Both the position numbers and the translations under genes were made by a program. A DNA stretch of 64,000 bases from Vanilla planifolia (taxonomy: Eukaryota > Streptophyta > Magnoliopsida > Asparagales > Orchidaceae), in NCBI GenBank assembly GCA_023846275.1, contig CM043868.1, positions 6,591,653 through 6,655,652 on the forward strand. The letters are read 5' to 3'. Shown here one piece after another: positions 1 through 11,280 of this stretch; the stretch's first letter is position 1; each line of letters begins with the position of its first letter. The notes beneath the pieces are model-generated. The model searched no databases and had not been told where the DNA came from. It was given only the letters and a program-made list of their open reading frames with translations.

Positions 1-400
1 CTATATTAGGTTTTAGGCTCCTAATTATGGCTATGTGCTATGTGCTTATTAAGGACTCTCATAGAACAATGGAGGTAGTATAATACATAATTAGGCTCCC
101 TAGATTGTCGAGGGCATATTATGTGATTAAACATTTTAGTATGGATGGGTGCCACTTGCTTATTAGGGATTCTTGTATGGCTATTGTTACACTCCTAAGG
201 CTTGCTTGCCCAAATGAGGCTTTTGTAAGTTTTGGGTCAATCCAAGGTATGTCTTTTTTTCACTCTTGTTTGGCTCATTAATGGCTTTTAAACTAATTTC
301 TTATGTTAGCTTTGATACTTTTATGTGCTATTGGTAGGATTAAAATATGCTGAAGGTTTGTTAGGTTTTGGATTTTCTTTTTCTATTTAAACTATGATCT
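1..400 (+). repeat. Fragment of a Ty3/gypsy LTR
   Basis: This is probably the distal part of an LTR of the family seen again near 7.9-8.4 kb and 62.4-62.9 kb. The segment around 118-131 (attatgtgattaaac) recurs at about 7908, and attaaggactctcatag near 48 matches a nearly identical string near 8064. The left end is cut by the window, so neither terminus nor a primer binding site can be shown. No coding motif is present. Confidence 0.35.
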
Positions 401-1069
401 AAGGTTAAGGCTCAACAACATCTAAGAATCAAGAGGTAGGTTAGGAAACAGGGATTTAAAATTTAAATTCTCCTATGAAGCAAACAATTTAGGATGTTAA
501 TAAAAACAAGCCCCAACCCTAACCACTATCTTGTGAACCTTTATTTTAGGAATGTTTTAGAACTGGACATGTTAAAGACATAAAATAATGTCCTTTAAGG
601 AAAGTAAAAAGATAACCATGAGAGAGAGTAATAGGGAAACACTAGCCATGAGCAAGGGAGGATGTCCATGCTTCGGACAAGGGAAGAGGAAGGTGCATCC
701 CTTGAAGTAGACCACTACATATAAGAGGTAGGATGAACCTTAATATTATTTATTAAAATGGTACAAGTTAGGTTAAAAACCATATATCTTTTGTGTAACA
801 TACATGATGCTAAAAATAAGGTATTTATCATAAGGATATTATAATCATTATCACATGAAGAGGATAGACAAAAAAAGAAGACGAGAAAAAGGTGTGGGCA
901 ATGGGTGACCTTGGTTAATAGATGAAAAATCTTTGGAGGGGTGCCAATCTCTCTACAATGGGTGCTATACTTGAGGCAAAAGGTGGTATCCTTCTATGTT
1001 AAGAATTGATGGTTTTGTTCTAGCATCAGTATTAGCCTCGACTTCATGCTAATTGTTTGAAAGGTACAC
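401..1069. other. Unassigned stretch before LINE-1
   Basis: I see no coding motif or tandem repeat here. It may hold the unidentified 5' leader of LINE-1 or leftover LTR interior. A purine-rich run around 600-700 and 850-890 is the only compositional feature. Confidence 0.3.
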
Positions 1070-1440
1070 TTGATTCCTTGCACTATATTTTCATCAGTTT
1101 GTGAACAAATCATAGTTGAGGTGATTTTCCCCATGGAAACTCATCATGGATCTATGGGATCTTCTCCCAAACACTCATTTATGAAGGGATTAAAGGAATC
1201 AATGGTAATTTCTTTTTATAAGCATGAAATTCAGGTTGTCCTTGATAAGGAAGAAATTAGTAAGCTTTTGGATCTATTCAAATTTGCTTTGATTCTAATG
1301 CTTTCTCATATAAACCAAGCATGATAGTTATTAGGAATGAGTTTCAAAAAATTGGCTTCAAAAGAACCTACTTAATTGGATACCTTCATTCCAAGCACAT
1401 TCCCATTCGTTTCTCTAAGGTGGAAGATTTTCTTTAATAT
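1070..1440 (+). pseudogene. LINE-1 gag-like protein, DUF4283-type segment
   Basis: This is the N-terminal nucleic-acid-binding part of the plant LINE first protein, which packages element RNA. An 84-codon open stretch (1070-1324) contains ISFYKHEIQVVLDKEE. After a frame change, 1348-1436 reads KIGFKRTYLIGYLHSK and then HIPIRFSKVEDF. This hydrophobic 'I-R-F-..-E-D-F' pattern is characteristic of DUF4283 proteins. The frame shift near 1325-1348 and the absence of any long frame mark it as dead. The ATG at 1070 is simply the first in the open stretch and need not be the original start. The family assignment rests on the second half, which matches better. Confidence 0.55.
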
Positions 1441-1575
1441 TGAATTAAAATGATTTGTAGTATTATAGAGTTTAAATATAATATTAAGCTTTTAATTGTA
1501 CCATTTTGCATTTCATTTGAATATCTTTTGTTGCACGTATTCAACAAAGCTACCTTATACTCACTAGCTTCGACA

Positions 1576-1800
1576 AATAGCATTCCATTTAAGTAGGACC
1601 CAGCAATAGACTCTCTCTCGAGACTACACATTGCAAAAGTAATCGTTGAAGTGGATCTCATAAAAGAGCACCCAAAATAAATAGAATTTCTGAATGACAA
1701 GGATGCAAAGAAGACAACATATGGTTGAAAGTGTACCATGAAACCTTCCTTCATATTATTCACGTTGTCGAAGCAAGGCCATTCAAAGAAGGATTGTAAG
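1576..1800 (+). pseudogene. LINE-1 gag C-terminal part with CCHC zinc knuckle
   Basis: One reading frame, interrupted by three stops, can be followed from 1576 to 1800. It begins NSIPFK, continues DPAIDSLSRLHIAKVIVEVD and then LIKEHPK, and ends SKQGHSKKDCK. This is the layout of the plant LINE segment that follows DUF4283 and ends in a zf-CCHC_4 knuckle, where the protein binds nucleic acid. The second half of the knuckle (G-H-x4-C) is readable at 1774-1797; the leading cysteines are lost in FILFTLS. Two of the in-frame stops sit where CGA/CAG- or TGG-type codons are expected, which fits cytosine deamination. Confidence 0.7.
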
Positions 1801-2283
1801 TTACTTAAGCATCAAAACTAGAAATCTGAGGGTCGTCTTTTGCATAATGCTCTCACAATTGAAGGTAAAAAATTGTGCTCTCAGTAAGAGTCAAAATATA
1901 GGCAAGCTAAGCAATTAGAGAAAGGATTGAATACAAGGTAGCTAGTCCTTATTCAAAAGGAGTTCATGGGTAGCACCTTCTCATAGACAAAAAAATGTCT
2001 AATACACTATCAATGGGAAGTACTATGGGGGAAAAGTGCTCAAGGCCTTCACAAAAATTACAAGAGCTGATATTTATATTAAAATAAGCAATGTTATCTT
2101 GAAGGTGAACATATTTGTGTTAGATACTAAAGTTCCATCATCTAGTATGGAGAAAATATAGATGTGCATTTTTTCTAAAGAACCTTCAAATCTAATTTAG
2201 AAGATGGCAAGTGTGAAACATTTAGATCATAACAATGATGATGGTTTCATCCAAGGCACAAAAAAGGTCATCTCAAGGAAACT

Positions 2284-3005
2284 CAAGTGCTGATTATATC
2301 TCTTAAAATCCCATGGAAAAACTGAAAAGCCTCCTTGAGTCGGTTATTTGAACTCAAAATCATTAATTCTTTAATATGAATTTTTAGTGGTATTATGTGC
2401 AATGCCTCCTTTAACATAGTAAGGACTCTCATACTTTACTATAAGTTTCATTTCTTGGCATTATTAGAACCAATGGTGAAAGAAACCAAAGTGACATTTT
2501 TCTTACATATTAGGACACAACAATAGTATTAATAATCAATCAAACAAGATATGGATTCTATGGAGTGATTAGCTATATGTAGACAACATATGTAATTTAG
2601 ATATATTCATTCCCATTAAGATTAATATTGACAATTTGGACAACATGGTTTTCACATCTATTGTGCATGCCAAACATACTAGATGTTGAAGAATGCATTT
2701 ATGATTAGAGCTTCTTCAACATTAGCAATTGTCATTAAATAACTCATGGCTAATGGGAGGAAATTTTAATGTTACAATAAATTCAAAGGAGCACATGGGT
2801 CTAGCCACCCAAGACATTAAAGCTATGGAATACTTTTAACTACTGATTAAGAAAGTGTCATTAATTCAACCACATGTTCTAGGTAATTCCTTTACCAAGC
2901 ATGGTAAAAAGAATGAAGCTATTATCTAGAAGCATTTGGGTATATTATTATGCAATTGAATTAGGTTATCATTTTTCCAAAATTTTGTTTATGCAACATC
3001 TTAGC
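2284..3005 (+). pseudogene. LINE-1 apurinic endonuclease domain
   Basis: This is the EEP-fold endonuclease that nicks target DNA to prime reverse transcription. Near 2452-2510 the translation reads FLALLEPMVKETKVTFFLH; the LLE(P) segment carries the family's catalytic glutamate. At 2747-2776 it reads WLMGGNFNVT, the 'GGDFN' block with the active-site D changed to N (GAT to AAT). Between these, AKHTR near 2665 fits the family's inter-motif spacing. Several stops interrupt the frame. Residue changes at the catalytic block and the stops show it cannot act. Confidence 0.75.
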
Positions 3006-3639
3006 AGGTTGAGATTAGATCACATGCCATTTTTTTTAAGTGCATAATTCTTGGAAAATGTAAGCTACACTAATTTAGTTATATACATATGTTGTTCCTA
3101 TGCAAAACCTTTGGAGAGATTTTCAAAGAAAATTGAGGCCTTCCCGTAGTAATTACAAGAAGATTTATAATTAAGGCTAAATGAAGAAGGTATAAAAGTG
3201 CTTAAAATAATGAAACATTTCATAATATTTTTAGAAATCAGATAGTTGTAGAGGAGGTCGTCAGGTTGGTGAAAGAGAAATATAACAAAACTCCATCTAA
3301 GGATAATAAGATGAAGCGGTCTAAGGCACAAGTATATCTTATTAGATGATAGGCTTTGGAGGAACTATACAAAATATAGAAGTGAATTTAATGGGGGAAG
3401 GTGACTCAAACACTAAATTTTTTAATTCTATAGTAATGCATAAAAAGTGAAGTTATCCATTAATAGGGAAGGCATTTGGATTAAAGAAGATGATTAGATA
3501 TTAACTGAGGTAGTTCAATACTATCAAATTCTACTACGTAACCCAAATTAGACAAGCAATGAGGAGGCCTTTCTAACTCTATTACAAAATATTACCTAAT
3601 TAATAAAAAAAGATGAAAATGATACATTCATAGAAGTTG

Positions 3640-4930
3640 TAATTATTAAGAAAGTTAAGACAATAGTGGAAGCAATAAATTGTGATATCTTGATGGGTCT
3701 AAATGGATTCATAAGACAATTTAATTGGCTATGTTGGGACATTATTACAAGAGTTTTTTTTATAGAGGCATCAATCTCTCAATCTATTACAAGCACCTAG
3801 ATAGAACAAATCCCAAATTTTATCAACTTGCACTTTAATGACTTTAGACTCATAAACTTGTGCAATTTTATATGTGTGATCTTTACTAAATATTGGCTAA
3901 TAGACTCATCATCACAATTTTATAAGAAATAATTTTTCATGAATAGATAACCTTTGTAAATGGAAGAACCATAGGAGATAACATTCTTATTATTCAAGAA
4001 GAGGTCGACTACTTTTTGAGAAATTGGATATGCAAGTAGCTTTTTTCATGCTTAATTGGGCTTTCCTTATTTAGTTTCTTGATATTTTTGGGGATAAGCA
4101 CTTTATACTTTTGGTAAAATGTTATCTCTAATTCAAGCAGTTCTTAGTGTTAATAAATAGTACTCCTAATGGTTTCTCCAAATCAATTCAAAGGGTAAAG
4201 CATGGAGACCTCCTTTCCCTAGCTCTTTTTATAATAACAGTAAAAGAATTATGTTGTGGAATAAAGGTGCTGTACTCATAAAGAAACATTAACACTTTGT
4301 CTACTCTTAGAGGATATTCTATCAGTCACCTATCCTTTGTTGACATCATAATATTCACATTAGAAAGAAGGTCCTTAGAAATCTTTGGAAATTTCTTTTG
4401 ACATATCAATATGGAACTAAAAAAAGCTTTAACTACCAAAGGCACACATTTATAACCTCTTGTAGTATATAAAAGTAGAAATTAAATGCCATTATGATGC
4501 TAATAGGATTTTCTAAAAGTAAATTTCCATTCAAGTATTTGGGTTGTATGATCTTCAAGGGAAGGATCATGGTGTTTATATGTCAACCACTTATTGACAA
4601 AATAATTAAAAGAGTTCATGGCCAAAATTACAAATGACCATTAAGAGGAGAAAGATTAATCCTTATTAAAAGTATCTTGAACTTGATCCATACACACTCA
4701 CTGATTGTTTAAGATCTACCAAAGAGTATGGTGAAATAAATAGAGAAAGTAATGGCTAATTTCTTTTGGAATAGATTTAGAAATCATAATGCATTTCATT
4801 GGACATCATGGAAGAACATTACCATTCTAGTAGAGAAGAATGGACTAGGATTGAAGCAAATCACAATAAAAGTTAATGTATTTTCATTCAAATGTAGTGT
4901 TCACATTCTTTCTCCAACTCTTTATGGGTG
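3640..4930 (+). pseudogene. LINE-1 reverse transcriptase domain
   Basis: This is the reverse transcriptase of a plant L1-type element, which copies element RNA at the nicked target. Motifs appear in order: ISMGLNGFIRQFNWLCWDII-like sequence near 3683-3742 (the 'GPDGF' block); HGDLLSLALFIIT near 4198-4240 (the 'QGDPLSP' block); ISHLSFVDIIIFT near 4318-4360 (the 'FADD' block, here FVDI at 4336-4347 with one aspartate lost); FKYLGCMIFKG near 4528-4562; and MANFFWNRFRNHNAFHWTSW from 4752, followed by NGLGLKQ. The spacing between motifs is normal. Stops and shifts interrupt every segment, and loss of the second aspartate alone would abolish activity. Confidence 0.85.
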
Positions 4931-5559
4931 TGTTTCATGAGAGCTCGATATGATATCTGTCCAAAAAACAATTTTCTTTGAAATGGTTGGAAAATGTTTA
5001 ACATGGTGAAGAATGTTAAAATTGTATAATTTTCTTTAAGATGAACTGTTATCAAAATCTAACAACGTATAAGAATTACTATGTTTCCTTTTGATTTCTA
5101 AGAAGTTTTATGCTAAGAAAGCATATGAGCAGCTATAACGTAAATCCATTGGGACTAAATTAGCTAACTTTTAGAATAAGAAAATCCTAATCAAAATATC
5201 TATTCTTCTATGGAGATTATTTAACCAAGCATTAACTTTCCCACTCTCTTATGGAAGTTTGGATTACATCTTCCTTATAAATCTACACATTATGAGCATT
5301 AAGATAATCAAATCCATACTTCATGGATTGCTCTATTCTCAAAAGAGTCTAGAATGTACTTGAGTAGAATTAGGGGTACATTCCAATAGTAGAATGGTGT
5401 ATCTTAGAAAAATACATAGATGGTGGAGGCAAAAGGTTCTTACTAGCATGGTAATATTGCATTGATACTTTTTATCATAATATACTAGAAGGCTTGGTAA
5501 GCTTGAATAGTAGGTTTCTTTGAAGGTAAACAAAAATCCTTTTCATAGTTGATAAAACA

Positions 5560-5900
5560 TTTCACTTTTTGCTTGTTTAGGATCCTCCATGCATTCCCTT
5601 TTGAAGCCAATTGCAAAGAGGAGGCTATCCTTTGCAATTTGGGTGCAATTTGTTTATTTTAGTTGTTAGAATCAGTTCATGGCTAATTACTGAGAATCAA
5701 TCTATCTAGCCATGCAATTAGAAGAATAATGGTGCATGGTATAACAAGTCAAGAACTACATTTGTCATCATTGAATGAAATTACTAATTTGTGCCTTGTA
5801 TCTTCCCTCTGAATCCAAATGTTATTTAATTTATGGGAATAATGTATGTCACTCAATCATTGAACTAGTCCATTCTCTTCAACATGCACACTATTTACAA
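5560..5900 (+). pseudogene. LINE-1 possible terminal RNase H remnant
   Basis: Some plant L1 elements end in an RNase H domain that degrades the RNA strand. Near 5607-5650 the + frame reads NCKEEAILCNLGAI, resembling the 'E-A-x-x-x-x-L' helix of these domains. It lies where LINE-2 and LINE-3 carry clearer RNase H remains. No catalytic aspartates can be placed with confidence. The call leans on position relative to the shared 3' tail. Confidence 0.3.
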
Positions 5901-5934
5901 GTAGTTTCCTAGAGAAAGCTTGTTTAGCTTCCGT

Positions 5935-6085
5935 TGATCATTCATTATATAGTACATTAAACTATTTTGTTTGGTACATCATCAGCTCTACTTTTTAGAT
6001 GTTATATTGTATAATATGTTGCTACATATGATATTATTTGATGCTTTTTATTATTCTCAATTGAATGTATTCATTTTATGTTCAT
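5935..6085 (+). repeat. LINE-1 3' tail shared with LINE-2
   Basis: The sequence around 5944-5985 (tatagtacattaaac, then tttggtacatcatcag) aligns with 35388-35425 (tataatacatcaaac, then tttggtacataattag). Weaker similarity continues for perhaps 60-100 bases (attatttgatgc against attatttaatttc). A conserved 3' end is expected in LINEs, because it is the part recognised by the element's own reverse transcriptase. Confidence 0.55.
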
Positions 6086-6299
6086 GTTCTTTGGTTTTGC
6101 ATTAGCTATGTCTATGCTAGGAGCAAAACTATCCAATTTTGAGATTGTATCATTATTACAGTTCAACATTTAAGATTGAACTAGTACGTGGTAATGAACA
6201 ATTATCACTATTTTTCAAGCTCTAACGATCTCATTGGTTTAGTTTATTGGTTCACATTTGAGCTAGTTTATTATATAGCATGACTACGTCACTAACTCT
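6086..6299. other. Short unassigned junction
   Basis: Between the LINE-1 tail and the first recognisable gypsy LTR sequence I see only AT-rich DNA with no motif. Confidence 0.3.
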
Positions 6300-8750
6300 T
6301 GTAAGAAGGATTGTTGCAGCTATGCATAATGGTTGATGAGAGAGGTTTAGATTTACATAGAAAATGGAATTTAGGTCAAGTTGAGAGGTTTCATTATCTT
6401 TTGTTAGGTATAGAAATAGTTTAAGGAATTTGAAGAAACCTTGGTTTTTTGTTAAGGCCTTAAGTAGTTCTAGAAAATGGGATCTAAGATGTGGTAGCTC
6501 TTATGTATGCCATGAATAAGGAAAAGGAGAATCTCAATTTTTACTTGTAATGATGCCAATGTTTTGGTTTTGGCATGTAAAAATCTTAAAGTAAGATTTG
6601 AGGGTTAGATCAAGATCTTATGGCACTTGGTGAGTAATTTAGTGTTCCTTAATGTAGTCCTTGGTCTAAAGAAACCCTTGATCAATTAAGTGGAGAAGGC
6701 TTGATTATGGGCTTAAGATAGGCATTAAAGCTCAGCCAGGTGACTAAATGATTCTCATAAAGTCTTGGGAAACCCTAAAAATTCTTGGCTATAAAGGTAA
6801 GACCATTAGATATGCCCTTTAATGCTCTTTAGCCATAGATTGGATACCTTAGATGAAACTTTGGGGTTGTTATTAGCTAAGGAGTGACCTTAGCTTAGGC
6901 TAAACTAATGGGCATGGAGAGTCATTTGAAGAATTCAAGTGAAATATATTGTTGAACCAAATGGCCTAGATTGAAGCATAGGCTTTATAGCCAAGGTTTC
7001 TGGCTTGGATTGAAAGTTTAGAAGATAGCTTGAGTAAGGATAAAGAAACCCATTAGGTTGTTAGTTACTAATTTAGGTTTAAGATTAACCTTAGATACAA
7101 ATATGAGAAACTATGGTAGCCCTAAAAAAACAAATTAGGGTTTAGCAAAATAAAAGGTACCTCAAATAAGCAACTAAGATGGAAGAAATCTTAGGCCAAC
7201 CCAAAAAAAAGGTTATTATTAGAGGTTTAAGGAAACTCCAAGATGCCCAAAAATGTTGATTAGGCTCTTGACGACACCTTAGGATGCTCAAATCAATTGG
7301 TTAAGGTTTTGAAGAAATATTAAGATCCTTAGATATGCTGTTTATGGTATGGAGGCAATGCTATATAAGGTAGTTTTGGTTTTTAAGAAATTCTAAAATA
7401 CCGAAATAAGTAAGTTATGATTTTAAGACTAGAAAGCCTAGGTAGTCTAGTTAAGGATTTAGGGAGACCCTAAGATGCCTAAGTATTTAGGGTTTTAGAG
7501 GAAAAGTGTAGAATTCTTAGATAGGTTGGCTAAGGTTTTAAGAAACCTTAGGATATCTTAAATAAGTTGATCTTCAACTAGGTTTAATTAAGGTCATGCT
7601 TCTTAGGCTATACTAGTTTAAAGTTAAAGCATAAGTTGCTTTTTTCTAAGCATAAGGTAAAAGGGGGTGCTTAGTGTGGTGTCCAAAGGTTTGGAACATG
7701 TTAACATGCTTAGCAATAATGTTATAGCACATTTAGATAAGATAATTTGAATTGTCTTTTATGTAGTACTTGCATGATTCTAGTGTGTAAGGTTGACATG
7801 TAATAATCCATAAATTGTTTACTCCCACATTCTAAAGAGAAATCAATTTCTTATAAGACTCATATAAGATAGTAGAGAAACTATTTCACATGATTGGAGT
7901 CCTTAGATTATGTGATTAAACTCCCAAGGTTGGATTAGTGTCATATGGCTATTAAGGATTCCAATAGGATGAAGTGTGCCAAATTATGTGGTTGGACTCC
8001 TTAGTTTGTTGGCTATTAGATCACATGATAGTTTCCTTGGTATTGAGAAGTACATACTTTTAGGTTAAGACTCTCATAGACATTGAGGGAGTGCTAAAGA
8101 AGTAATTGGAGATTAGTCTAGCAAATTATCTACATCATAGAATCATGATAATGCAAAGGATCAAAGTCCTTATAGATATTTAATAAGTTAAGATTCTCAA
8201 AATTTTATCATGAGGTTAGTGATCTATGTAGTTCTACCATGGCTATATTCTAGGAAAGAATTTGGCTCAGCTTGGTAAGCCAAGTCCTTGTTAATATTTT
8301 AGTTTACTTGTAGTCACTATATAGTTATACTTTTTTTATACGTGGTAGTTATATTTTCATTTTACTATTGATTTCTTTTATCATGATTTCTATTGAGCTT
8401 CTTAATTCACATCTTCCATTACATGAAGGTCCAAGAAGTTAGAAGCTTACATTAAAGTGATAGTTGGAGTGGCAAAGTTAGTGCTTCTTACTAATGTTGA
8501 TGTTTTAGCATTTCATTTCATGATTTGATAGATTTATTAATCATGTTTCCTTTATAGTAGTGACATCTATAACTATTGAACTTGTGGTTGCATTAGACAC
8601 TTGTTATTCTTAGCAATAATTAAATGTGTCTTTCATTTGGTTTTTATGTGGCACATATTTGCTTATGAAATATATATGGATCATGATGACACATATGTAT
8701 TAATTGTAGATTTTTGTTAAGTATGCACATTAGTATTACGTACATGTTAG
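6300..8750 (+). repeat. Gypsy A LTR (5' limit uncertain)
   Basis: The right part carries gagcttcttaattcacatc near 8395-8415 and ccaagaagttagaagc with agtgatag near 8431-8463. These match the same landmarks near 62885-62940 (gcttcttagctcac, then agtgatagcactagcgg). The gattatgt/ggactcct motifs near 7900-8010 recur near 62390-62520. The beginning of the LTR is not identified; related LTRs in this window are about 3.4-4 kb, so this copy is probably truncated on the left. Confidence 0.6.
7215..7576 (+). repeat. Degenerate 40-bp tandem subrepeat inside gypsy A LTR
   Basis: About nine diverged units of roughly 38-45 bp follow the pattern ggttttaaggaaaccc, then taagatgcctaaatatg, then ttgatta. Unit starts fall near 7220, 7264, 7307, 7378, 7419, 7456, 7491 and 7533. 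The same unit is arrayed at 61760-62082 in another LTR of the family, but is present only about once in each LTR of element B. Units often carry ttaggg, which resembles plant telomere repeats by composition only. Confidence 0.65.
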
Positions 8751-8759
8751 TAGAGGAAT

Positions 8760-8880
8760 TGGGTCCATTAAGGGTAACACATAATGCACTTGATGATCAA
8801 ATTGAGGAATCATGACTTCTATTTTGAATGTTGGGCACATTGAGTGGAAGTGCCCAGCCAAGTATATTAATTATTGCATG
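8760..8880 (+). pseudogene. Gypsy A gag C-terminus, zinc knuckle
   Basis: The + frame from 8815 reads TSILNVGHIEWKCPAK. This ends in the G-H-x4-C half of a CCHC knuckle, where gag binds RNA, followed by PAK as is common in plant gypsy gag. The first two cysteines are lost. The rest of gag upstream is not recognisable, and the LTR ends only about 60-100 bases before it, so a deletion has removed capsid and matrix. Confidence 0.6.
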
Positions 8881-10125
8881 ACTTTATTACACTTGAGAAT
8901 TTTATAAAAATTGCATTGGAAAAAGGTTAGTTGTGCTAGACTTGATATTAGAGCTTGGTCAAAGATCATGGAATCCTTAGGTGTATTACGTTCAATTCTG
9001 TCATGGCAAGAAGAGTGGGTTATAAGATTACATGAGTTAATTATTTTATTTATTTAATTAGCTTAACATTCGTATGTAATTCTAATGTGATATTTCTTCA
9101 ATAGAATATGGTGAGAACCTATAGAGTTATAAGGAAAGGCTTGAAGGGTAGTTATCATGTCCATGGAGAGCTTAAGATAATATGACTTGTTAGGGTTATG
9201 ACACTTTAGATGTAGCTTGAGCTATGAGTAAGGAACACTTTAGGCACTTACATGTGATTGAGGCTAAGTCTTTATGGGCATTACAAACTTGATTATTTTA
9301 GATGATTGTTTAACTCATGTTTAGGATGTATTTCATTTTATGGTATGCCTAGATAAGAGGAAGGACATATTTATAGTTTTAGTCTTGTATTGTAAGGTCA
9401 TTACTTGGTAATGATGTTAGTGCTATACTATGTTTAGAGTTACTCTAAACAGGGAGGTGCCTTGGAGTAAGTTCTTGCCCATATATTTAGAATGTTACAT
9501 GCTAGAGACTGCTAAATCTAAAATCTAAAGTGAGCTTACACATCTTAGTTAGGCAGGGGATTTTTGAGGAGGGTAGCCACAAATCTATGCACTCACTCAA
9601 CAGCAAGCTACAAAGCCTTCAAATGTGATCATTGCTATGATTTTATTCTGTGAATTTAATTTTATGTTTCTATTTAATATTGAAGCATTGCATTCTTTTA
9701 TTTTTTTAACATATTTAGGAGAGGATGTATGGTGATAAGGGCCATCTACAACCCAAATTATTGGTGAGCTATCTTCTAGTGAGGAGATTCTAACTATTTT
9801 TAAATTTGAGATGATATAATTTTTCTTACTCAAAGCTTTGAGGCTCAACCATTTCAATGACTTATAGTTAAGTTTGACATTACTATAGAGATGGACTTAA
9901 TGACCCAAGATGATGATTAACTATTTTGAAAAGAAGGTTCGAATCAGGGTGCCAAACTTGGTTGACTTGATTTACATTAAAGTTAAATGTTAAGTTCCCA
10001 TGATTTTAGTAGATGAAGCTTTATATTTGGTTTAGAGAGGTTGTTCAACATGCCTAGCATTCGTGTCATACACATAGTATGACACCCTTATCATGTAAGA
10101 TAACCCAATTTTATGAGATTATGTA
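8881..10125 (+). pseudogene. Gypsy A presumed protease and linker, poorly readable
   Basis: This lies between gag and RT, where the aspartic protease and linker belong in gypsy elements. A possible protease active-site remnant reads DVSAILCLEL near 9412-9442, in the place of the D-[ST]-G-A-[ST] motif, but the match is weak. The remainder contains many stops in every frame. No separate gene is visible. The assignment is mainly by position. Confidence 0.35.
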
Positions 10126-11280
10126 GATGTCTCCTTGGATGATTTGCTACATTTTCCTTTAGAACATGAGATTGAGTTCTCCATTGATCTGGTGCCATGA
10201 TCTACTTCATTTGCTTGAGTGCCTTGTTGTTTGGCCAAAATAAAATTATTGAAACTAAAGGTTTGAATGTAGGAGTTGGTGATCAAAGGCTTCATTGGGC
10301 TCAGTGGTTCTCCCTAGGGTGTCTTTATGCTTTTTGTTAAGAAGAAAGACTATTTCCTATGAATTTGTGTTAATTACTAGGACCTTAATAATGTGATGAA
10401 TAAGAATCAGTATCCTTTGGCCCAGATTGATGATTTGCTAGATCATGTCTAAGGTGCTTTTTCCAAGATAGATCTTCAGTTAAGATACCATGAAATTTAG
10501 ATTCAAGAGGAACATATACCCAATATAGAGTTTCAAACTTGGTGTGGGCATTATATATTCATGGTGTTTCCCTTCGGGCTTTCTATTACACCTATAGTAT
10601 TCATGAATCTCATGAATCACATCTTCCAACCATTCCTTGATTACCTTATCATCATGTTTATTGATGACATTTTTGGGTATTGTTAGAGCTGTTATGAGAA
10701 TGTAGAACATTCCAAAAAAAATTTAGAGTTTCTTAAGAGTAAATAGCTATATGCATTATTCTTTAAATACTTTTTTTGGTTTTAAGTAACTTTTCTTAGG
10801 CATATTGTTAATGTTGAGGAAGTCTTAGTAGACCTCACTATGATTCAACCTATTATTGAGTGGAAGAAAAGTGTCAAAGATCTACAATGTCTTTGGTCTT
10901 GCAAGTTATTATTTCAAGTTTGTGTTGAATTTTTCCAAGATTGAAGCACCTTTGACTTAATTAATGAGGAAGGGTGTGGTTTTCTTCTAATTTGAGACTA
11001 TGGGAAAAGCTTTTGTGCCTGAAAGAATAGATTGATTTTAGCTCTGATCTTGACTTATCTAGGGCAAAGTAAGCCTTATCAATTTTTCACTAATGCATCA
11101 AACATTGGTTTCGTATGGTGGTCAACTTGTAGCCTAGACATCCATACTATTACATGGCATGAATGCATTTATGCATTGCATGACTTAAAGTTCATAGTGG
11201 TTCTATTCACCCTTAAGGATTGGTAACACTACTTATATAGAATGAAAGTAGAGCTCTTTACTAATGTTACAAGTCTTTAA
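10126..11280 (+). pseudogene. Gypsy A reverse transcriptase and start of RNase H
   Basis: The reverse transcriptase of a plant chromovirus-like gypsy element can be followed motif by motif. DVSLDDLLHFPLEHEIEFSI near 10126-10185 is the linker; ELVIKGFIGLSGSP near 10273 is the 'GFIRPS' block; LFVKKKDYF near 10330; NQYPLAQIDDLLDHV near 10405; FSKIDLQLRYHEI near 10459; GHYIFMVFPFGLS at about 10546-10584; and LIIMFIDDIFGY, with FIDD at 10657-10668. RNase H begins near 11085 with FTNASNIGFVW and stops at the break near 11280. The catalytic aspartate pair is intact, yet stops occur where Q and W codons are expected (for example after SGSP and DHV). Confidence 0.9.

Larger units (their letters stand above)
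1070..6085 (+). mobile_element. LINE-1: near full-length decayed plant LINE (L1 clade)
   Basis: A non-LTR retrotransposon whose parts appear in canonical plant L1 order on one strand: a DUF4283-like gag segment (1070-1440), a CCHC knuckle (1576-1800), an apurinic endonuclease (2284-3005), reverse transcriptase (3640-4930) and a possible RNase H-like tail (5560-5900). The roughly 5-kb span fits the usual 5-6.5 kb for this clade. All frames carry many stops and shifts. The 3' tail near 5940-5985 (tttggtacatcatcag) matches the tail of LINE-2 near 35388-35425, so both belong to one lineage. I see no convincing poly-A tail or target-site duplication; the ends are estimates. Confidence 0.75.
6300..11280 (+). 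mobile_element. Gypsy element A: 5' LTR plus truncated gag-pol
   Basis: A Ty3/gypsy element of the plant chromovirus type on the + strand. An LTR region (6300-8750) is followed by a gag zinc knuckle (about 8815-8862), a poorly readable protease region, reverse transcriptase and the start of RNase H (10126-11280). Most of gag upstream of the knuckle is missing. Coding similarity stops abruptly near 11280, where an inverted LTR-related sequence begins; RNase H is cut and integrase is absent. No 3' LTR in the same orientation follows directly. Element A therefore looks truncated on its 3' side by a later insertion or rearrangement. Confidence 0.7.

Noticed and set aside
1434..1763. 109-codon minus-strand open frame
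   Set aside because: It is antisense to the LINE-1 zinc-knuckle segment, which has clear family sequence on the plus strand.
10480..10710. 76-codon minus-strand open frame
   Set aside because: It is antisense to the gypsy A RT palm with the FIDD block.
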